From: Roseburia porci
GTDB lineage: Bacteria > Bacillota > Clostridia > Lachnospirales > Lachnospiraceae
DNA: 64,000 nt
Direction of reading: 5' to 3'
Assembly (NCBI RefSeq): GCF_009695765.1
Contig: NZ_VUNI01000006.1
Coordinates: 101,140 to 165,139, forward strand
Both the position numbers and the translations under genes were made by a program. Below are positions 33,564-43,149 of this stretch, piece by piece. The notes under the pieces were generated by a model. The model had not been told where the DNA came from. It did no database searches and saw only the letters and a program-made list of their open reading frames with translations. The number at the start of each line of letters is the position of its first letter. Positions within the stretch are counted from its first letter, which is position 1.

Positions 33564-34475
33564 ATGGCAAAAGTAATTGCAGTGTGTACCAGTCAGGTAC
33601 GTGGAACACAAAAAGAAAATGTGCATAGAGCAAAGTTTATAGAAGACTGGGGGATTGAAGGCGATGCGCATGCCGGAAAATGGCATAGACAGGTTTCGCT
33701 TTTATCTTATGAAACAATCGAGGATTTTCGAAAAAGGGGAGCAGATGTTGTAGACGGGGCATTCGGAGAGAACCTTGTGGTAAGTGGATATGATTTTACC
33801 AGATTTCCGGTTGGAAGCAGATTTTCCTGTGGAGAAGTGATCCTGGAGTTGACGCAGATTGGGAAAGAGTGTCATAATGGCTGTGCAATCTTTCAGAAAA
33901 TGGGAGAATGCATTATGCCGCACAATGGCGTTTTTGCCAGAGTGGTCAAAGGTGGAACAATTGCAGCGGGAGACACACTTCAGTGCATGTATCGGACCGC
34001 AGTAATCACCCTGAGTGATTCTGCGTCAAAGGGAGAACGGGAAGACATAAGCGGAAAGGTCATCTGCGAGATCGCAGAGAAGTCAGGCTGTCAGGTTACT
34101 TTTACAAAAGTGATTCCGGACGACGAACAGACCTTATCAGAGCTTCTTTGTACGCTTTGTGATGAAGACCGGGTGGATCTGATCCTTACGACAGGCGGAA
34201 CTGGATTTTCAGAGCGTGATCATACACCGGAAGCTACTTTAAAGGTAATTGAGAGAAATGCAAATGGAATTTCTGAGGCAATGCGGTATCGTTCCCTGCA
34301 GGTAACACCAAGAGGAATGTTATCGAGAGGCGTGTCCGGAATCCGTAAGAAGACCCTGATCATAAATCTGCCGGGAAGCCCGAAGGCGGTTCGGGAATGT
34401 CTGGAATATGTGATAGATCCTGTGATGCATGGTCTGGATATCTTAAAGGGAGTTACTTCTAACTGTGCACGGTAA
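33564..34475 (+). CDS. MOSC domain-Mog (molybdopterin adenylyltransferase-type) fusion
   Basis: This 303-residue protein joins two domains. Residues 1 to about 145 are a MOSC domain (GIEGDAHAG, FGENLVV, and the conserved Cys in KECHNGCAIFQ), a fold that handles sulfur or binds molybdenum cofactor. Residues about 150-303 are a MoaB/Mog domain (VITLSDSASKGERED, TTGGTGFSERDHTPEA, INLPGSPKAV) that adenylates molybdopterin. The ATG at 33564 has a CGGAGGAT site; the in-frame ATG at 33465 lies inside moaA. Such fusions are known in Clostridia. It follows moaA directly. Confidence 0.9.
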   Translation: MAKVIAVCTSQVRGTQKENVHRAKFIEDWGIEGDAHAGKWHRQVSLLSYETIEDFRKRGADVVDGAFGENLVVSGYDFTRFPVGSRFSCGEVILELTQIGKECHNGCAIFQKMGECIMPHNGVFARVVKGGTIAAGDTLQCMYRTAVITLSDSASKGEREDISGKVICEIAEKSGCQVTFTKVIPDDEQTLSELLCTLCDEDRVDLILTTGGTGFSERDHTPEATLKVIERNANGISEAMRYRSLQVTPRGMLSRGVSGIRKKTLIINLPGSPKAVRECLEYVIDPVMHGLDILKGVTSNCAR

Positions 34476-34512
34476 GCAGTTTCACGAATGTCTATGAAAG
34501 AAGAGAAAATAT

Positions 34513-35349
34513 ATGAAATTCAAAAAAGAGATTGCTGTATTCACTGCAATGGTAACGGCTGTAAGTGTGGCAGCCTGTGGAAACACAAAGACAAATGATA
34601 CAGACAAAAACACCAAAGACAATACAACAGAAACAGCAAGTGAGACAACCCAGATTGAGGGAACTGTGACGATCGCAGCTGCAGCAAGTCTGGAGAAAGT
34701 TTTTAACGATGAACTGATTCCAATGTTCAATGAGATGTATCCGGATGTTACGGTAGAGGGAACTTACGACAGTTCGGGAAAACTTCAGACCCAGATCGAA
34801 GAAGGCGCAGATGTGGACGTATTCTTTTCAGCTGCGACAAAGCAGATGGATGCGTTAAAGGATGAAGGTATGATGGAAGATGATTCCATTGTAGATCTGC
34901 TGGAGAATAAGATTGTTCTGATCGTGCCAGGCGGTGAAGAAGGATACAGCAAATTCGAGGATATCGTAAATGCGCAGCCTGTAGCAATCGGTGATCCGGA
35001 AAGTGTTCCGGCTGGCCAGTATGGAAAAGAAGCACTTACGAACTTAAATCTCTGGGATCAGGTAGAAGGTAAATTAAGTCTTGGAACAAACGTTACGGAA
35101 GTATTAAACTGGGTCGCTGCATCAAGTGCACAGGCAGGTATTGTATATGCAACAGATGCTGCTTCTATGCCGGATCAGGTTGACGTTGTTGCAGAAGCTC
35201 CGGAAGGAAGCTGCACAAAGGTTATTTATCCGGTTGGAATGTTGAAAAACTCGAAAAATCCGGAAGCTGCCAAAGCACTGATCGCATTTTTACAGACTGA
35301 TCAGGCATCGAAGGTATTTGAGGATGCCGGATTTACAATTGTAGAATAA
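34513..35349 (+). CDS. modA: Molybdate ABC transporter substrate-binding lipoprotein
   Basis: ModA captures molybdate or tungstate outside the membrane. A lipoprotein signal peptide ends in VSVAACGN, with Cys at about residue 21 for lipid attachment, then an acidic Thr/Asn-rich linker. The binding domain starts with VTIAAAASLEKVFND and includes YDSSGKLQTQIEEGADVDVFFSA, as in ModA. The 278-residue size is normal. It starts the modABC part of the molybdenum cluster, 37 bases after the MOSC-Mog gene. Confidence 0.94.
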   Translation: MKFKKEIAVFTAMVTAVSVAACGNTKTNDTDKNTKDNTTETASETTQIEGTVTIAAAASLEKVFNDELIPMFNEMYPDVTVEGTYDSSGKLQTQIEEGADVDVFFSAATKQMDALKDEGMMEDDSIVDLLENKIVLIVPGGEEGYSKFEDIVNAQPVAIGDPESVPAGQYGKEALTNLNLWDQVEGKLSLGTNVTEVLNWVAASSAQAGIVYATDAASMPDQVDVVAEAPEGSCTKVIYPVGMLKNSKNPEAAKALIAFLQTDQASKVFEDAGFTIVE

Positions 35350-35376
35350 TCACTGAAGAAGTAAAGGAGGATACAC

Positions 35377-36036
35377 ATGGACTGGAGTCCGGTACTCATT
35401 TCCGTTAAAACGGCAATTGTTTCCATCTGTTTTACCTTTTTTCTCGGACTGTGGGCTGCACGTGGAGTTGTGCGCCTGAAGTCTGCAAAAACAAAAGGTA
35501 TGATCGATGCAATCTTTACGCTGCCGATGGCACTTCCGCCAACGGTAGCCGGATTTTTCCTGCTTTATATCTTCGGAACGAAAAGACCTGTTGGAATTCT
35601 GCTTCAGCAGGTCTTTTCCTGTAAGATTGTATTTACATGGCAGGCAACCGTGATTGCAGCGGTGGTGATCTCATTTCCGCTTATGTACCGTTCCGCACGT
35701 GGGGCGATTGAACAGGTGGACCAAAACCTTGTTTACGCGGCAAGAACATTTGGAATGAAAGAAAGAACCATATTCTGGAAAGTGATTTTTCCAGAGGCAA
35801 AACCGGGAATTCTTGCGGGAGGCATCCTTGCATTTACAAGGGGACTCGGGGAATTTGGTGCAACAGCGATGATTGCAGGAAATATCGCAGGTAAGACGAG
35901 AACGCTTCCGCTGGCTATTTACACGGATGTGGCGGCGGGAGATATGGCCGGAGCCGGAAAATACGTTGCAATCCTGGTGGCAGTATCTCTGATCATTGTA
36001 TCTGCAATGAACTGGAAAGGAGGAAACCGCTCATGA
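35377..36036 (+). CDS. modB: Molybdate ABC transporter permease
   Basis: The 219-residue protein has five to six membrane segments and the permease motif EFGATAMIAGNIAGKTRTLP, which is the ModB version of the ATPase-coupling loop. It begins 27 bases after modA behind AAAGGAGGAT and overlaps modC by four bases (ATGA). Confidence 0.94.
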   Translation: MDWSPVLISVKTAIVSICFTFFLGLWAARGVVRLKSAKTKGMIDAIFTLPMALPPTVAGFFLLYIFGTKRPVGILLQQVFSCKIVFTWQATVIAAVVISFPLMYRSARGAIEQVDQNLVYAARTFGMKERTIFWKVIFPEAKPGILAGGILAFTRGLGEFGATAMIAGNIAGKTRTLPLAIYTDVAAGDMAGAGKYVAILVAVSLIIVSAMNWKGGNRS

Positions 36037-37133
36037 GTCTTGAAGTGCATATTGAAAAAAAGCTTTCCAATATGACGCTGAAAATGGATTTTGTAAACGA
36101 TCCGGCGAATGGAGTTCTGGGAATTCTGGGGGCATCGGGTTGTGGAAAAAGCATGACGTTAAAGTGCATTGTAGGAATCGAGACACCGGATCAGGGACGG
36201 ATTGTATTAAACGGACGTGTGCTTTTTGATTCGGAAAAGAAGATCAACATGAAAGTACAGGAAAGAAGAGTCGGATATCTGTTCCAGAATTATGCACTTT
36301 TTCCGGGGATGACCGCGTCTGCCAATGTGGAAATGGCGATTCATTATTCCAATCAGCATAAAGGAATTAAGACCACACGGAAAGAAGAAAATGAAAAAGC
36401 AATGTACTACATGCGGCTTTTGCATGTGGATCAGCTGAAAGACCAATATCCACGGAAAATGTCAGGTGGACAGCAGCAGAGAGTGGCGCTGGCCAGAATT
36501 CTTGCATCCGATCCTGAGGTATTAATGCTGGATGAACCGTTTTCCGCAGTGGATGCCTATTTGAGAGAGCAGTTGCAGTTAGAATTATGTGATCTGCTCG
36601 GTTCTTACGGAAAAGATGTGCTGATGGTAACGCACAGCAGAGATGAAATTTATCGATTTTGTGATCGGATGCTTGTGATCGAAGGCGGGCATCAGATGGG
36701 ATATGGTGCCACAAAAGACCTGTTTGCCAATCCGGAAACGATTGCTGCGGCACGCCTGACCGGATGTAAAAATATCGTTGATGTAGAAATCCTCGATGAT
36801 CATCATCTGTTCATCCCGGACTGGAATGCAAAGATTGCAGTAAAAGGTCAGATTCCGGAGCATACGATTGCAATCGGCATCCGCGCGCATTATATGCATC
36901 CGGTATCTAAGGAACAGCTGGAGAATTATCGGAATCCAAAGACTGGTGAACTGGAAAATGTGGTTGCTTGCAGCAGACCACAGATTCTTGAAGATCCGTT
37001 TGAACGTGTCGTTGTGTTTGAACATCATGTCTGGTGGAAAATATCCAAAGAAATTTTTGAGGATGTGTATAAAGAAAAACTCCCGGGATACCTGAGTATT
37101 CCCGAGAGCAGTATTCTTTATCTTCATGAATAA
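36033..37133 (+). CDS. modC: Molybdate ABC transporter ATP-binding protein
   Basis: The 366-residue protein has Walker A GASGCGKSM (Met where Thr is usual), signature MSGGQQQRVALARI and Walker B VLMLDEPFSAVD, so it should hydrolyse ATP. After about residue 235 there is a C-terminal region of about 130 residues that does not obviously look like the standard molybdate-binding TOBE pair. It closes the seven-gene molybdenum operon. The end meets a convergent gene five bases later. Confidence 0.93.
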   Translation: MSLEVHIEKKLSNMTLKMDFVNDPANGVLGILGASGCGKSMTLKCIVGIETPDQGRIVLNGRVLFDSEKKINMKVQERRVGYLFQNYALFPGMTASANVEMAIHYSNQHKGIKTTRKEENEKAMYYMRLLHVDQLKDQYPRKMSGGQQQRVALARILASDPEVLMLDEPFSAVDAYLREQLQLELCDLLGSYGKDVLMVTHSRDEIYRFCDRMLVIEGGHQMGYGATKDLFANPETIAAARLTGCKNIVDVEILDDHHLFIPDWNAKIAVKGQIPEHTIAIGIRAHYMHPVSKEQLENYRNPKTGELENVVACSRPQILEDPFERVVVFEHHVWWKISKEIFEDVYKEKLPGYLSIPESSILYLHE

Positions 37134-37138
37134 GAAAG

Positions 37139-38182
37139 TCAGACCCTGCGTCGAAGAAATGCGTAAAGCTTTTCGATGTGGAGAGGCTTGCCCTGAACCG
37201 CTTCTACTTTGAGGCGGTTCTCTTCATTGAATCCGACAAGAATATCATGGTTGGCTTCGGAAAGATAATCGATGATACCGTCGATATCGGATTTGATATT
37301 CTTCGGACAGTGAATGTAAATGTGCTTGTTCGCTGATATATGAAGTGTATAGGAAATGCTGAAGTGATACCAGAGAAATTTATGCAGCGTGGAGTATTTA
37401 TAGATCCACAGAATCTCTTTGATCGGTACGATTGCATTTCCGTATTGCGAAGTCTCGATAAAATAATGCTGGGTAATAAACATATCTTCGGTAGCCAGCT
37501 GAGGGAGCGTTGCAAGTTCTTCCTCGGCTTCTTCTAACATCTTCTTCGGACTTCCAAATACGATCAGGTTCTGACAAGTTGGTGAAAGCACCGGAAAGCG
37601 GATGTACAGGATATATGCGATCACACTCAGGACTGCATAGATCATTGTGCCATAGTAAACAATAAATAAAAATAAGGTTGGACCGACGGAGTAATCCGGC
37701 TGGCTGAGATAGTAGGTGTTCAGCTGGTTTGCAATACCATTCGTTGTCCATTCCAGATTACTGGAAAGGTTCTCAAGAAGCTCATGATAGGCATTCCCGC
37801 CGGATACCACTTTGCAGCTTACGGACAGGCTGTCAATCGTTGGAAGTCCCTGCTCACAGGTGGAAGGATTTAAAAGAACGATAATGACGCGGTCTCCGAA
37901 TGTACAGTAATAATAATAGCCGATCGTGGAACCAAAACGTGTCTTGGTGTAGCCGGTAAATGTCAGATCCGTGAGTTTTGCATGTACAAAACGGTTGCCT
38001 TCCTCATAGACAGCGTGAAGTGTCTGGTCAGAAGACAGCGTGTCCGGATGTCTCATTTCAGAAAGTGGAAAAATGATCCACAGGACTGCAAGAAATACCA
38101 GATATAAGATTGGAGAAAAAAGTCTTCTGCGATAGAAGGCTTTTATATTTTTGGATATATAATGTTCATAATTTTCAATCAT
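37139..38182 (-). CDS. Hypothetical membrane protein (DUF6709-like)
   Basis: The 347-residue protein has two or three membrane segments (about 22-42 and 172-200). The C-terminal soluble domain contains a PH-like pattern of strands: EDMFITQHYFIE, IVPIKEILWIYKYS, and a final ISYTLHISAN block. It resembles DUF6709-type proteins of Clostridia, with unknown function; the name is from memory. I chose the ATG at 38182 (MIENYEHYI), preceded by GGCAGG; the longer frame to 38323 adds a hydrophobic tail-like stretch with no ribosome site and runs into the divergent methyltransferase gene. Confidence 0.7.
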   Translation of the reverse strand: MIENYEHYISKNIKAFYRRRLFSPILYLVFLAVLWIIFPLSEMRHPDTLSSDQTLHAVYEEGNRFVHAKLTDLTFTGYTKTRFGSTIGYYYYCTFGDRVIIVLLNPSTCEQGLPTIDSLSVSCKVVSGGNAYHELLENLSSNLEWTTNGIANQLNTYYLSQPDYSVGPTLFLFIVYYGTMIYAVLSVIAYILYIRFPVLSPTCQNLIVFGSPKKMLEEAEEELATLPQLATEDMFITQHYFIETSQYGNAIVPIKEILWIYKYSTLHKFLWYHFSISYTLHISANKHIYIHCPKNIKSDIDGIIDYLSEANHDILVGFNEENRLKVEAVQGKPLHIEKLYAFLRRRV

Positions 38183-38298
38183 AGATAAACCTGCCTTTAT
38201 GCTACTAGTATAAAGGTTTGGAATCGAATAATCAACCTTGCTTTTCGGGGCAAAAGTTGTTAGTATTATCTCATTGAAGAAAAGAAACAGGAGGCAGC

Positions 38299-39105
38299 AT
38301 GGAAGCATATACAAGTTTTGCACAGGTCTATGATATGTTCATGGATAACGTACCGTATGACAGCTGGTGTGAATATCTGAAAACACAGCTGGACAAATAT
38401 GGGATCACGACAGGAACTCTTCTGGAACTGGGCTGCGGAACGGGAAAAATGACCCGCAGAATGGCACAGGCTGGCTATGAGATGATCGGCCTTGACAATT
38501 CCATGGAAATGCTTGAGATTGCCATGGAGAGGGAAGCAGAAGTTGATCCTGAAGAAGAGGCAGACTGTGAGACAGCTGCTATGGATCTACAGCGTCAGCC
38601 GCTTTATCTGCTACAGGATATGCGGGAATTTGAATTATACGGGACAGTGAATGCTGTGATCAGTGTATGTGACTGCCTGAATTATATCCTTGAGGAAGAA
38701 GGACTTTTTCAGGTTTTTGAAAGAGTGAGCGAATATCTGGAACCGCAGGGAGTGTTTGTGTTTGATATGAATACACTTTATAAGTATGAAGTGCTTCTTG
38801 CAGAGAATACATTTGCAGAGAATCGAGACACCGGAAGTTTTATCTGGGAGAATTATTATGATCCCCGGGACAAAATCAATGAGTACGACCTTACGCTGTT
38901 TATTGCGGAACAGGACGGAAGGTTTTCGCGTTTTCAGGAACAGCATTATCAGAGAGGCTATTCCCTGGATACGATAAAAGAACTTCTGGGGAAAGCAGGA
39001 CTTGAATTTCTTGCAGCATACGATGGCTATACGGAATCACCACTTACGAAAGAGAGTGAACGTATGACAGTCATAGCAGGGAAAATGAACATAACAGATA
39101 AGTAG
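38299..39105 (+). CDS. SAM-dependent class I methyltransferase
   Basis: The 268-residue protein has the SAM-binding motif LLELGCGTGKMTRRM near residue 40, the acidic GLDNSMEML turn, and an ISVCDCLNYIL post-I motif. This is a UbiE/Methyltransf-25-type fold; the substrate cannot be read. An AGGAGG site precedes the ATG. It begins a run with hslO and nadE (gaps of 15 bases, then a 4-base overlap), so it is likely co-transcribed with them. Confidence 0.9.
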   Translation: MEAYTSFAQVYDMFMDNVPYDSWCEYLKTQLDKYGITTGTLLELGCGTGKMTRRMAQAGYEMIGLDNSMEMLEIAMEREAEVDPEEEADCETAAMDLQRQPLYLLQDMREFELYGTVNAVISVCDCLNYILEEEGLFQVFERVSEYLEPQGVFVFDMNTLYKYEVLLAENTFAENRDTGSFIWENYYDPRDKINEYDLTLFIAEQDGRFSRFQEQHYQRGYSLDTIKELLGKAGLEFLAAYDGYTESPLTKESERMTVIAGKMNITDK

Positions 39106-39120
39106 GAAAAGGAGACAACT

Positions 39121-39993
39121 ATGTCAGATTATATTGTACGTGCAACAGCAGCGGATAACAGCATCCGTGCGTTTGCGATCACATCAAAGGAACTTGTGGA
39201 AAAGGCAAGACAGGCACATCAGACTTCACCGATCATGACGGCTGCGCTTGGAAGACTTCTTTCAGGCGGTGCAATGATGGGAACGATGATGAAAGGAGAG
39301 AAGGATCTTCTGACGTTACAGATCCAGTGCAGAGGTCCGGCAAAGGGACTCGTTGTAACTGCGGATTCCCATGGCAACGTAAAAGGATATGCCAATAATC
39401 CGGTTGTAGATCTCCCACCAAATGCGCAGGGCAAATTAAATGTTGGTGGTGCACTTGATCTTGGAGTCTTAAGTGTCATAAAAGATATGGGACTGAAAGA
39501 GCCGTATGTAGGACAGTGCCAGCTTCAAACTGGAGAGATTGCGGAAGACCTTACGTATTATTTTGCAACTTCGGAGCAGATTCCTTCTGCAGTAGGACTT
39601 GGTGTACTTGTAGATAAGGACTGTTCGGTACTTCAGGCGGGAGGCTTTATCATCCAGCTCATGCCATTTACAAGCGAGGAAGTGATCGAGAAACTTGAAA
39701 AGCGTATTTCAGAAATTGATTCTGTAACCCAGATGCTGGAAAAGGGCATGACACCGGAGGATATTCTTGAGCATATCTTAGGCGAATTTGGACTTGAGAT
39801 CAATGATACGATTCCGGCGCAGTTCCATTGTGACTGCTCGAAGGAGCGGATTTCGAGAGCACTTTCCACGATCAGCAAAAAAGATCTGGATGACATCATC
39901 AATGATGGTGAGGAAATCGAGATCAAATGCCAGTTCTGTAACCGTGCATATAAATTCAGCATTGATGAATTAAAGGAGATCAGAAAACAGTGA
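39121..39993 (+). CDS. hslO: Redox-regulated chaperone Hsp33
   Basis: Hsp33 is a holdase activated by oxidation of a zinc centre. The 290-residue protein has the N-terminal domain with TAALGRLLSGGAMMG and the zinc cysteines near the C-terminus as CDC and CQFC. The four Cys are all present, so redox switching should work. It overlaps nadE by 4 bases (start at 39990). Confidence 0.95.
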   Translation: MSDYIVRATAADNSIRAFAITSKELVEKARQAHQTSPIMTAALGRLLSGGAMMGTMMKGEKDLLTLQIQCRGPAKGLVVTADSHGNVKGYANNPVVDLPPNAQGKLNVGGALDLGVLSVIKDMGLKEPYVGQCQLQTGEIAEDLTYYFATSEQIPSAVGLGVLVDKDCSVLQAGGFIIQLMPFTSEEVIEKLEKRISEIDSVTQMLEKGMTPEDILEHILGEFGLEINDTIPAQFHCDCSKERISRALSTISKKDLDDIINDGEEIEIKCQFCNRAYKFSIDELKEIRKQ

Positions 39994-41897
39994 GACATGG
40001 ATTTGTAAAGGTAGCAGCGGTTACACCAAAAGTTCGCGTGGCAGATACAAAATATAACGGAGAACGGATCCGCCAGTTGATGAAGGAGACTTCGGAAGAA
40101 GGGGCAAAGGTAATTGTTTTTCCAGAACTTTGTATGACAGGATATTCCTGCGGTGATCTGTTCCTTCAGGAGAAGCTGATCGCAGATGCGAGGGAAGAAC
40201 TGCTTGTGACGGCAAAAGAAAGCTGGAAATACGATGGGATATTCTTTATCGGACTTCCGATGGATATGAACGGAAAGCTGTATAATGTTGCGGCAGCAGT
40301 GTCGAAAGGAGAGATTCTTGGGATCGTTCCGAAGACATTTATTCCTAATTATAATGAATTTTATGAAGCAAGACATTTTGCATCCGGTCAGGATCTGTGT
40401 ACAGAACTGACATTTGAGAATGGTCAGAAAGTCCCGGTAGATACGGATCTGATCTTTACCTGCGAGGAATTACCGAAGCTGAAGATCGCAGCAGAGATCT
40501 GTGAGGATCTCTGGACGCCGGAACCTCCAAGCATTCACCACGCACTGTCGGGAGCTGATCTGATCGTGAATCTGTCTGCATCCGACGAAACAACCGGTAA
40601 GGATACCTATCGGGAAGCACTTGTAAGTGGTCAGTCCGCAAGGCTTTTGTGCGGTTATATCTATGCATCGGCAGGAGATGGGGAATCTACACAGGATGTC
40701 GTGTATTCCGGACATAACATAATCGCAGAGAACGGAAGAATCTTAAAGGAATCCAGACGTTTTACCAACGAGACCATCTATGCTGAGATCGATATAGAGC
40801 GTTTAGAGGCAGAGCGGAGAAGAATGTCGACATTCCAGATTGAGGATGATCATGTGCATATTCCGTTCCATCTGACGATAGAAGATACAAAGCTTACCCG
40901 TTATGTAGATCCTGCACCTTTTGTTCCAGGCGATCAGGCAGAACGTGATAAACGATGTGATGAGATCCTTTCGATTCAGGCAATGGGACTGAAAAAGAGA
41001 TTAGAGCACACCAATTGCCAGAGTGCGGTAGTTGGGATCTCCGGAGGACTGGATTCCACACTTGCATTGTTAGTAACGGTCCGTGCATTTGACCTTCTTG
41101 GGAAAGACCATAGCTGCATTACGGCAGTGACGATGCCTGGATTTGGAACGACGGACAGGACTTATGACAATGCGGTGAACATGATCAAATGTGTTGGCGC
41201 AGAATTTATGGAAGTGGATATCAAAGAGGCGGTAAACATTCATTTCAAGGATATTGGACAGAATCCACAGGTGCATGATGTAACCTATGAGAACTGCCAG
41301 GCAAGAGAACGGACGCAGATTCTGATGGACGTTGCAAATAAGAAGAATGGTATGGTGATAGGAACCGGCGATATGTCAGAACTTGCACTCGGCTGGGCAA
41401 CCTATAATGGGGATCATATGTCTATGTACGGAGTGAATGCCTCGGTTCCAAAAACCTTAGTACGCCATCTGGTACGTTATTATGCGGATACCTGTGGAGA
41501 GGAAAAGCTGTCGGCAATTCTTCTTGATGTGCTCGATACACCGGTATCACCGGAACTTCTTCCACCGGAAAACGGTAAGATCTCTCAGAAGACGGAAGAT
41601 ATTGTAGGACCATATGAACTTCATGACTTTTTCCTGTATTACGTGCTTCGTATGGGATTTGCACCGGCGAAGATCTACCGGCTTGCAAAGATCGCATTTG
41701 CGGGCGTATATGAAGATACGTTTATTCTGAAGTGGCTGAAGACTTTTTACCGCAGGTTTTTTGCACAGCAGTTTAAGCGTTCCTGTCTGCCGGACGGACC
41801 AAAGGTTGGAACAGTTGCTGTTTCTCCAAGAGGTGATCTTCGTATGCCGTCAGATGCCTGTGGAAGGATCTGGCTGGATGAAGTGGACAGATTATAG
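39990..41897 (+). CDS. nadE: Glutamine-dependent NAD+ synthase
   Basis: This 635-residue enzyme converts nicotinate adenine dinucleotide to NAD+ using glutamine. The N-terminal nitrilase-type amidase has the catalytic Glu in VFPELCMTGYSCGD and the Cys nucleophile in AAEICEDLW. The C-terminal synthetase has the ATP loop VVGISGGLDSTLALL. The last residues (PRGDLRMPSDA) are the usual clostridial end. It overlaps hslO and is followed by a strong terminator. Confidence 0.96.
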   Translation: MRHGFVKVAAVTPKVRVADTKYNGERIRQLMKETSEEGAKVIVFPELCMTGYSCGDLFLQEKLIADAREELLVTAKESWKYDGIFFIGLPMDMNGKLYNVAAAVSKGEILGIVPKTFIPNYNEFYEARHFASGQDLCTELTFENGQKVPVDTDLIFTCEELPKLKIAAEICEDLWTPEPPSIHHALSGADLIVNLSASDETTGKDTYREALVSGQSARLLCGYIYASAGDGESTQDVVYSGHNIIAENGRILKESRRFTNETIYAEIDIERLEAERRRMSTFQIEDDHVHIPFHLTIEDTKLTRYVDPAPFVPGDQAERDKRCDEILSIQAMGLKKRLEHTNCQSAVVGISGGLDSTLALLVTVRAFDLLGKDHSCITAVTMPGFGTTDRTYDNAVNMIKCVGAEFMEVDIKEAVNIHFKDIGQNPQVHDVTYENCQARERTQILMDVANKKNGMVIGTGDMSELALGWATYNGDHMSMYGVNASVPKTLVRHLVRYYADTCGEEKLSAILLDVLDTPVSPELLPPENGKISQKTEDIVGPYELHDFFLYYVLRMGFAPAKIYRLAKIAFAGVYEDTFILKWLKTFYRRFFAQQFKRSCLPDGPKVGTVAVSPRGDLRMPSDACGRIWLDEVDRL

Positions 41898-41913
41898 ACT
41901 TTATAAGAGATGA

Positions 41914-41948
41914 AAAAATTCCAGGTGAATTGTTCACCTGGAATTTTT
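41914..41948. terminator. Bidirectional intrinsic terminator
   Basis: A 16-bp perfect stem (AAAAATTCCAGGTGAA at 41914-41929 with TTCACCTGGAATTTTT at 41933-41948) closes both nadE and the convergent asnA. Confidence 0.93.
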
Positions 41949-41956
41949 GATTTCTG

Positions 41957-42967
41957 TTATAATAACTGGATTCCGCGTTTCTTGCATTCTTCAACCGTCT
42001 CATCCGGCCAGAGAGAACACTGAACCTCTCCGATATGAGCCTTGCGAAGGAAGAACATACAGATACGGGACTGACCGATACCACCACCGATGGTAAGCGG
42101 AAGTTCTCCTTTTATGATCGAGTGCTGGAATGGAAGTTCTGCACGTTCCGGGCAGCCTGCCTTTTCAAGCTGGTCAAGCAGAGCTTTCTTGTCAACACGG
42201 ATACCCATGGAAGAAAGTTCCAGTGCAATATCAAGTACCGGATAATATACAACGATATCTGCATTTAAGGACCAGTCGTCATAGTCCGGTGCACGGCCGT
42301 CATGTGGTTCTCCGGATTCAAGTTTGTCACCGATCTGAAGAATACATACAGCTCCTTTTGCCTTGCAGATGTAATATTCACGTTCCTTTGGAGTATTGTC
42401 CGGGAACATGTCCTCCAATTCCTGTGATGTAATAAAGAAAATATCTTTTGGCAGGATCAGGTCAATATAATCATACTGGATCGACATATACTGCTCGGTC
42501 TTGCGCAGACATTTGTATACGGTGCGGACGGTGTCTTTTAGGTAGTCCAGATTGCGTTCGTTTTTGTTGATGATCTTTTCCCAGTCCCACTGATCTACGA
42601 AAATAGAATGGATATTATCGGTCACCTCGTCACGACGGATCGCATTCATATCGGTATAAATACCTTCGCCGTAGGAAAAACCATATTTATGCAATGCATA
42701 ACGTTTCCATTTAGCAAGAGAGTGGACAACCTCTGCCTGCTTATCATTCTGTTCTTTGATCCCGAAGGAAACAGGGCGCTCATAACCGTTTAAATTATCA
42801 TTCATTCCGGAGTCCGGATCGACAAAAATCGGTGCGGATACACGGGTAAGATTGAGGCGCTGTGCAAGTAAACCCTGGAAAAAGTCTTTGACAGTCTTGA
42901 TTGCCAGCTGGGTATCATGAAGATTCAGCTGGGACTCATAATCTTTTGGTATCATTAAATGCTCCAT
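41957..42967 (-). CDS. asnA: Aspartate-ammonia ligase
   Basis: AsnA makes asparagine from aspartate and free ammonia. It is a class II tRNA-synthetase-like fold: VSAPIFVDPDSGMNDNLNG at the start, SIFVDQWDWEK in the middle, and LTIGGGIGQSRICMFFL as the motif 3-like ATP site. The 336-residue length is typical. It stands alone with its own upstream gap, and duplicates the function of asnB in this window with a different nitrogen source. Confidence 0.96.
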   Translation of the reverse strand: MEHLMIPKDYESQLNLHDTQLAIKTVKDFFQGLLAQRLNLTRVSAPIFVDPDSGMNDNLNGYERPVSFGIKEQNDKQAEVVHSLAKWKRYALHKYGFSYGEGIYTDMNAIRRDEVTDNIHSIFVDQWDWEKIINKNERNLDYLKDTVRTVYKCLRKTEQYMSIQYDYIDLILPKDIFFITSQELEDMFPDNTPKEREYYICKAKGAVCILQIGDKLESGEPHDGRAPDYDDWSLNADIVVYYPVLDIALELSSMGIRVDKKALLDQLEKAGCPERAELPFQHSIIKGELPLTIGGGIGQSRICMFFLRKAHIGEVQCSLWPDETVEECKKRGIQLL

Positions 42968-43149
42968 TGTAGCTCCTTTTTATATATTCTGAATTTTCTT
43001 AAATATTATAGCATAATGGATTTCTTTTTCAATGATTCCGAAACAAAAAGAAAAGAAAAAATGTACGGACTGTTCCAATCTGGAAAAATATGATAGAATG
43101 CAGAAATATAGAAAAGATTACAGTGATGGAATACAGGGGGATAGAAAGA

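Noticed and set aside
37080..37108. Inverted repeat at the end of modC as a terminator
   Set aside because: The stem lies inside the coding sequence and is not followed by a T tract on either strand.
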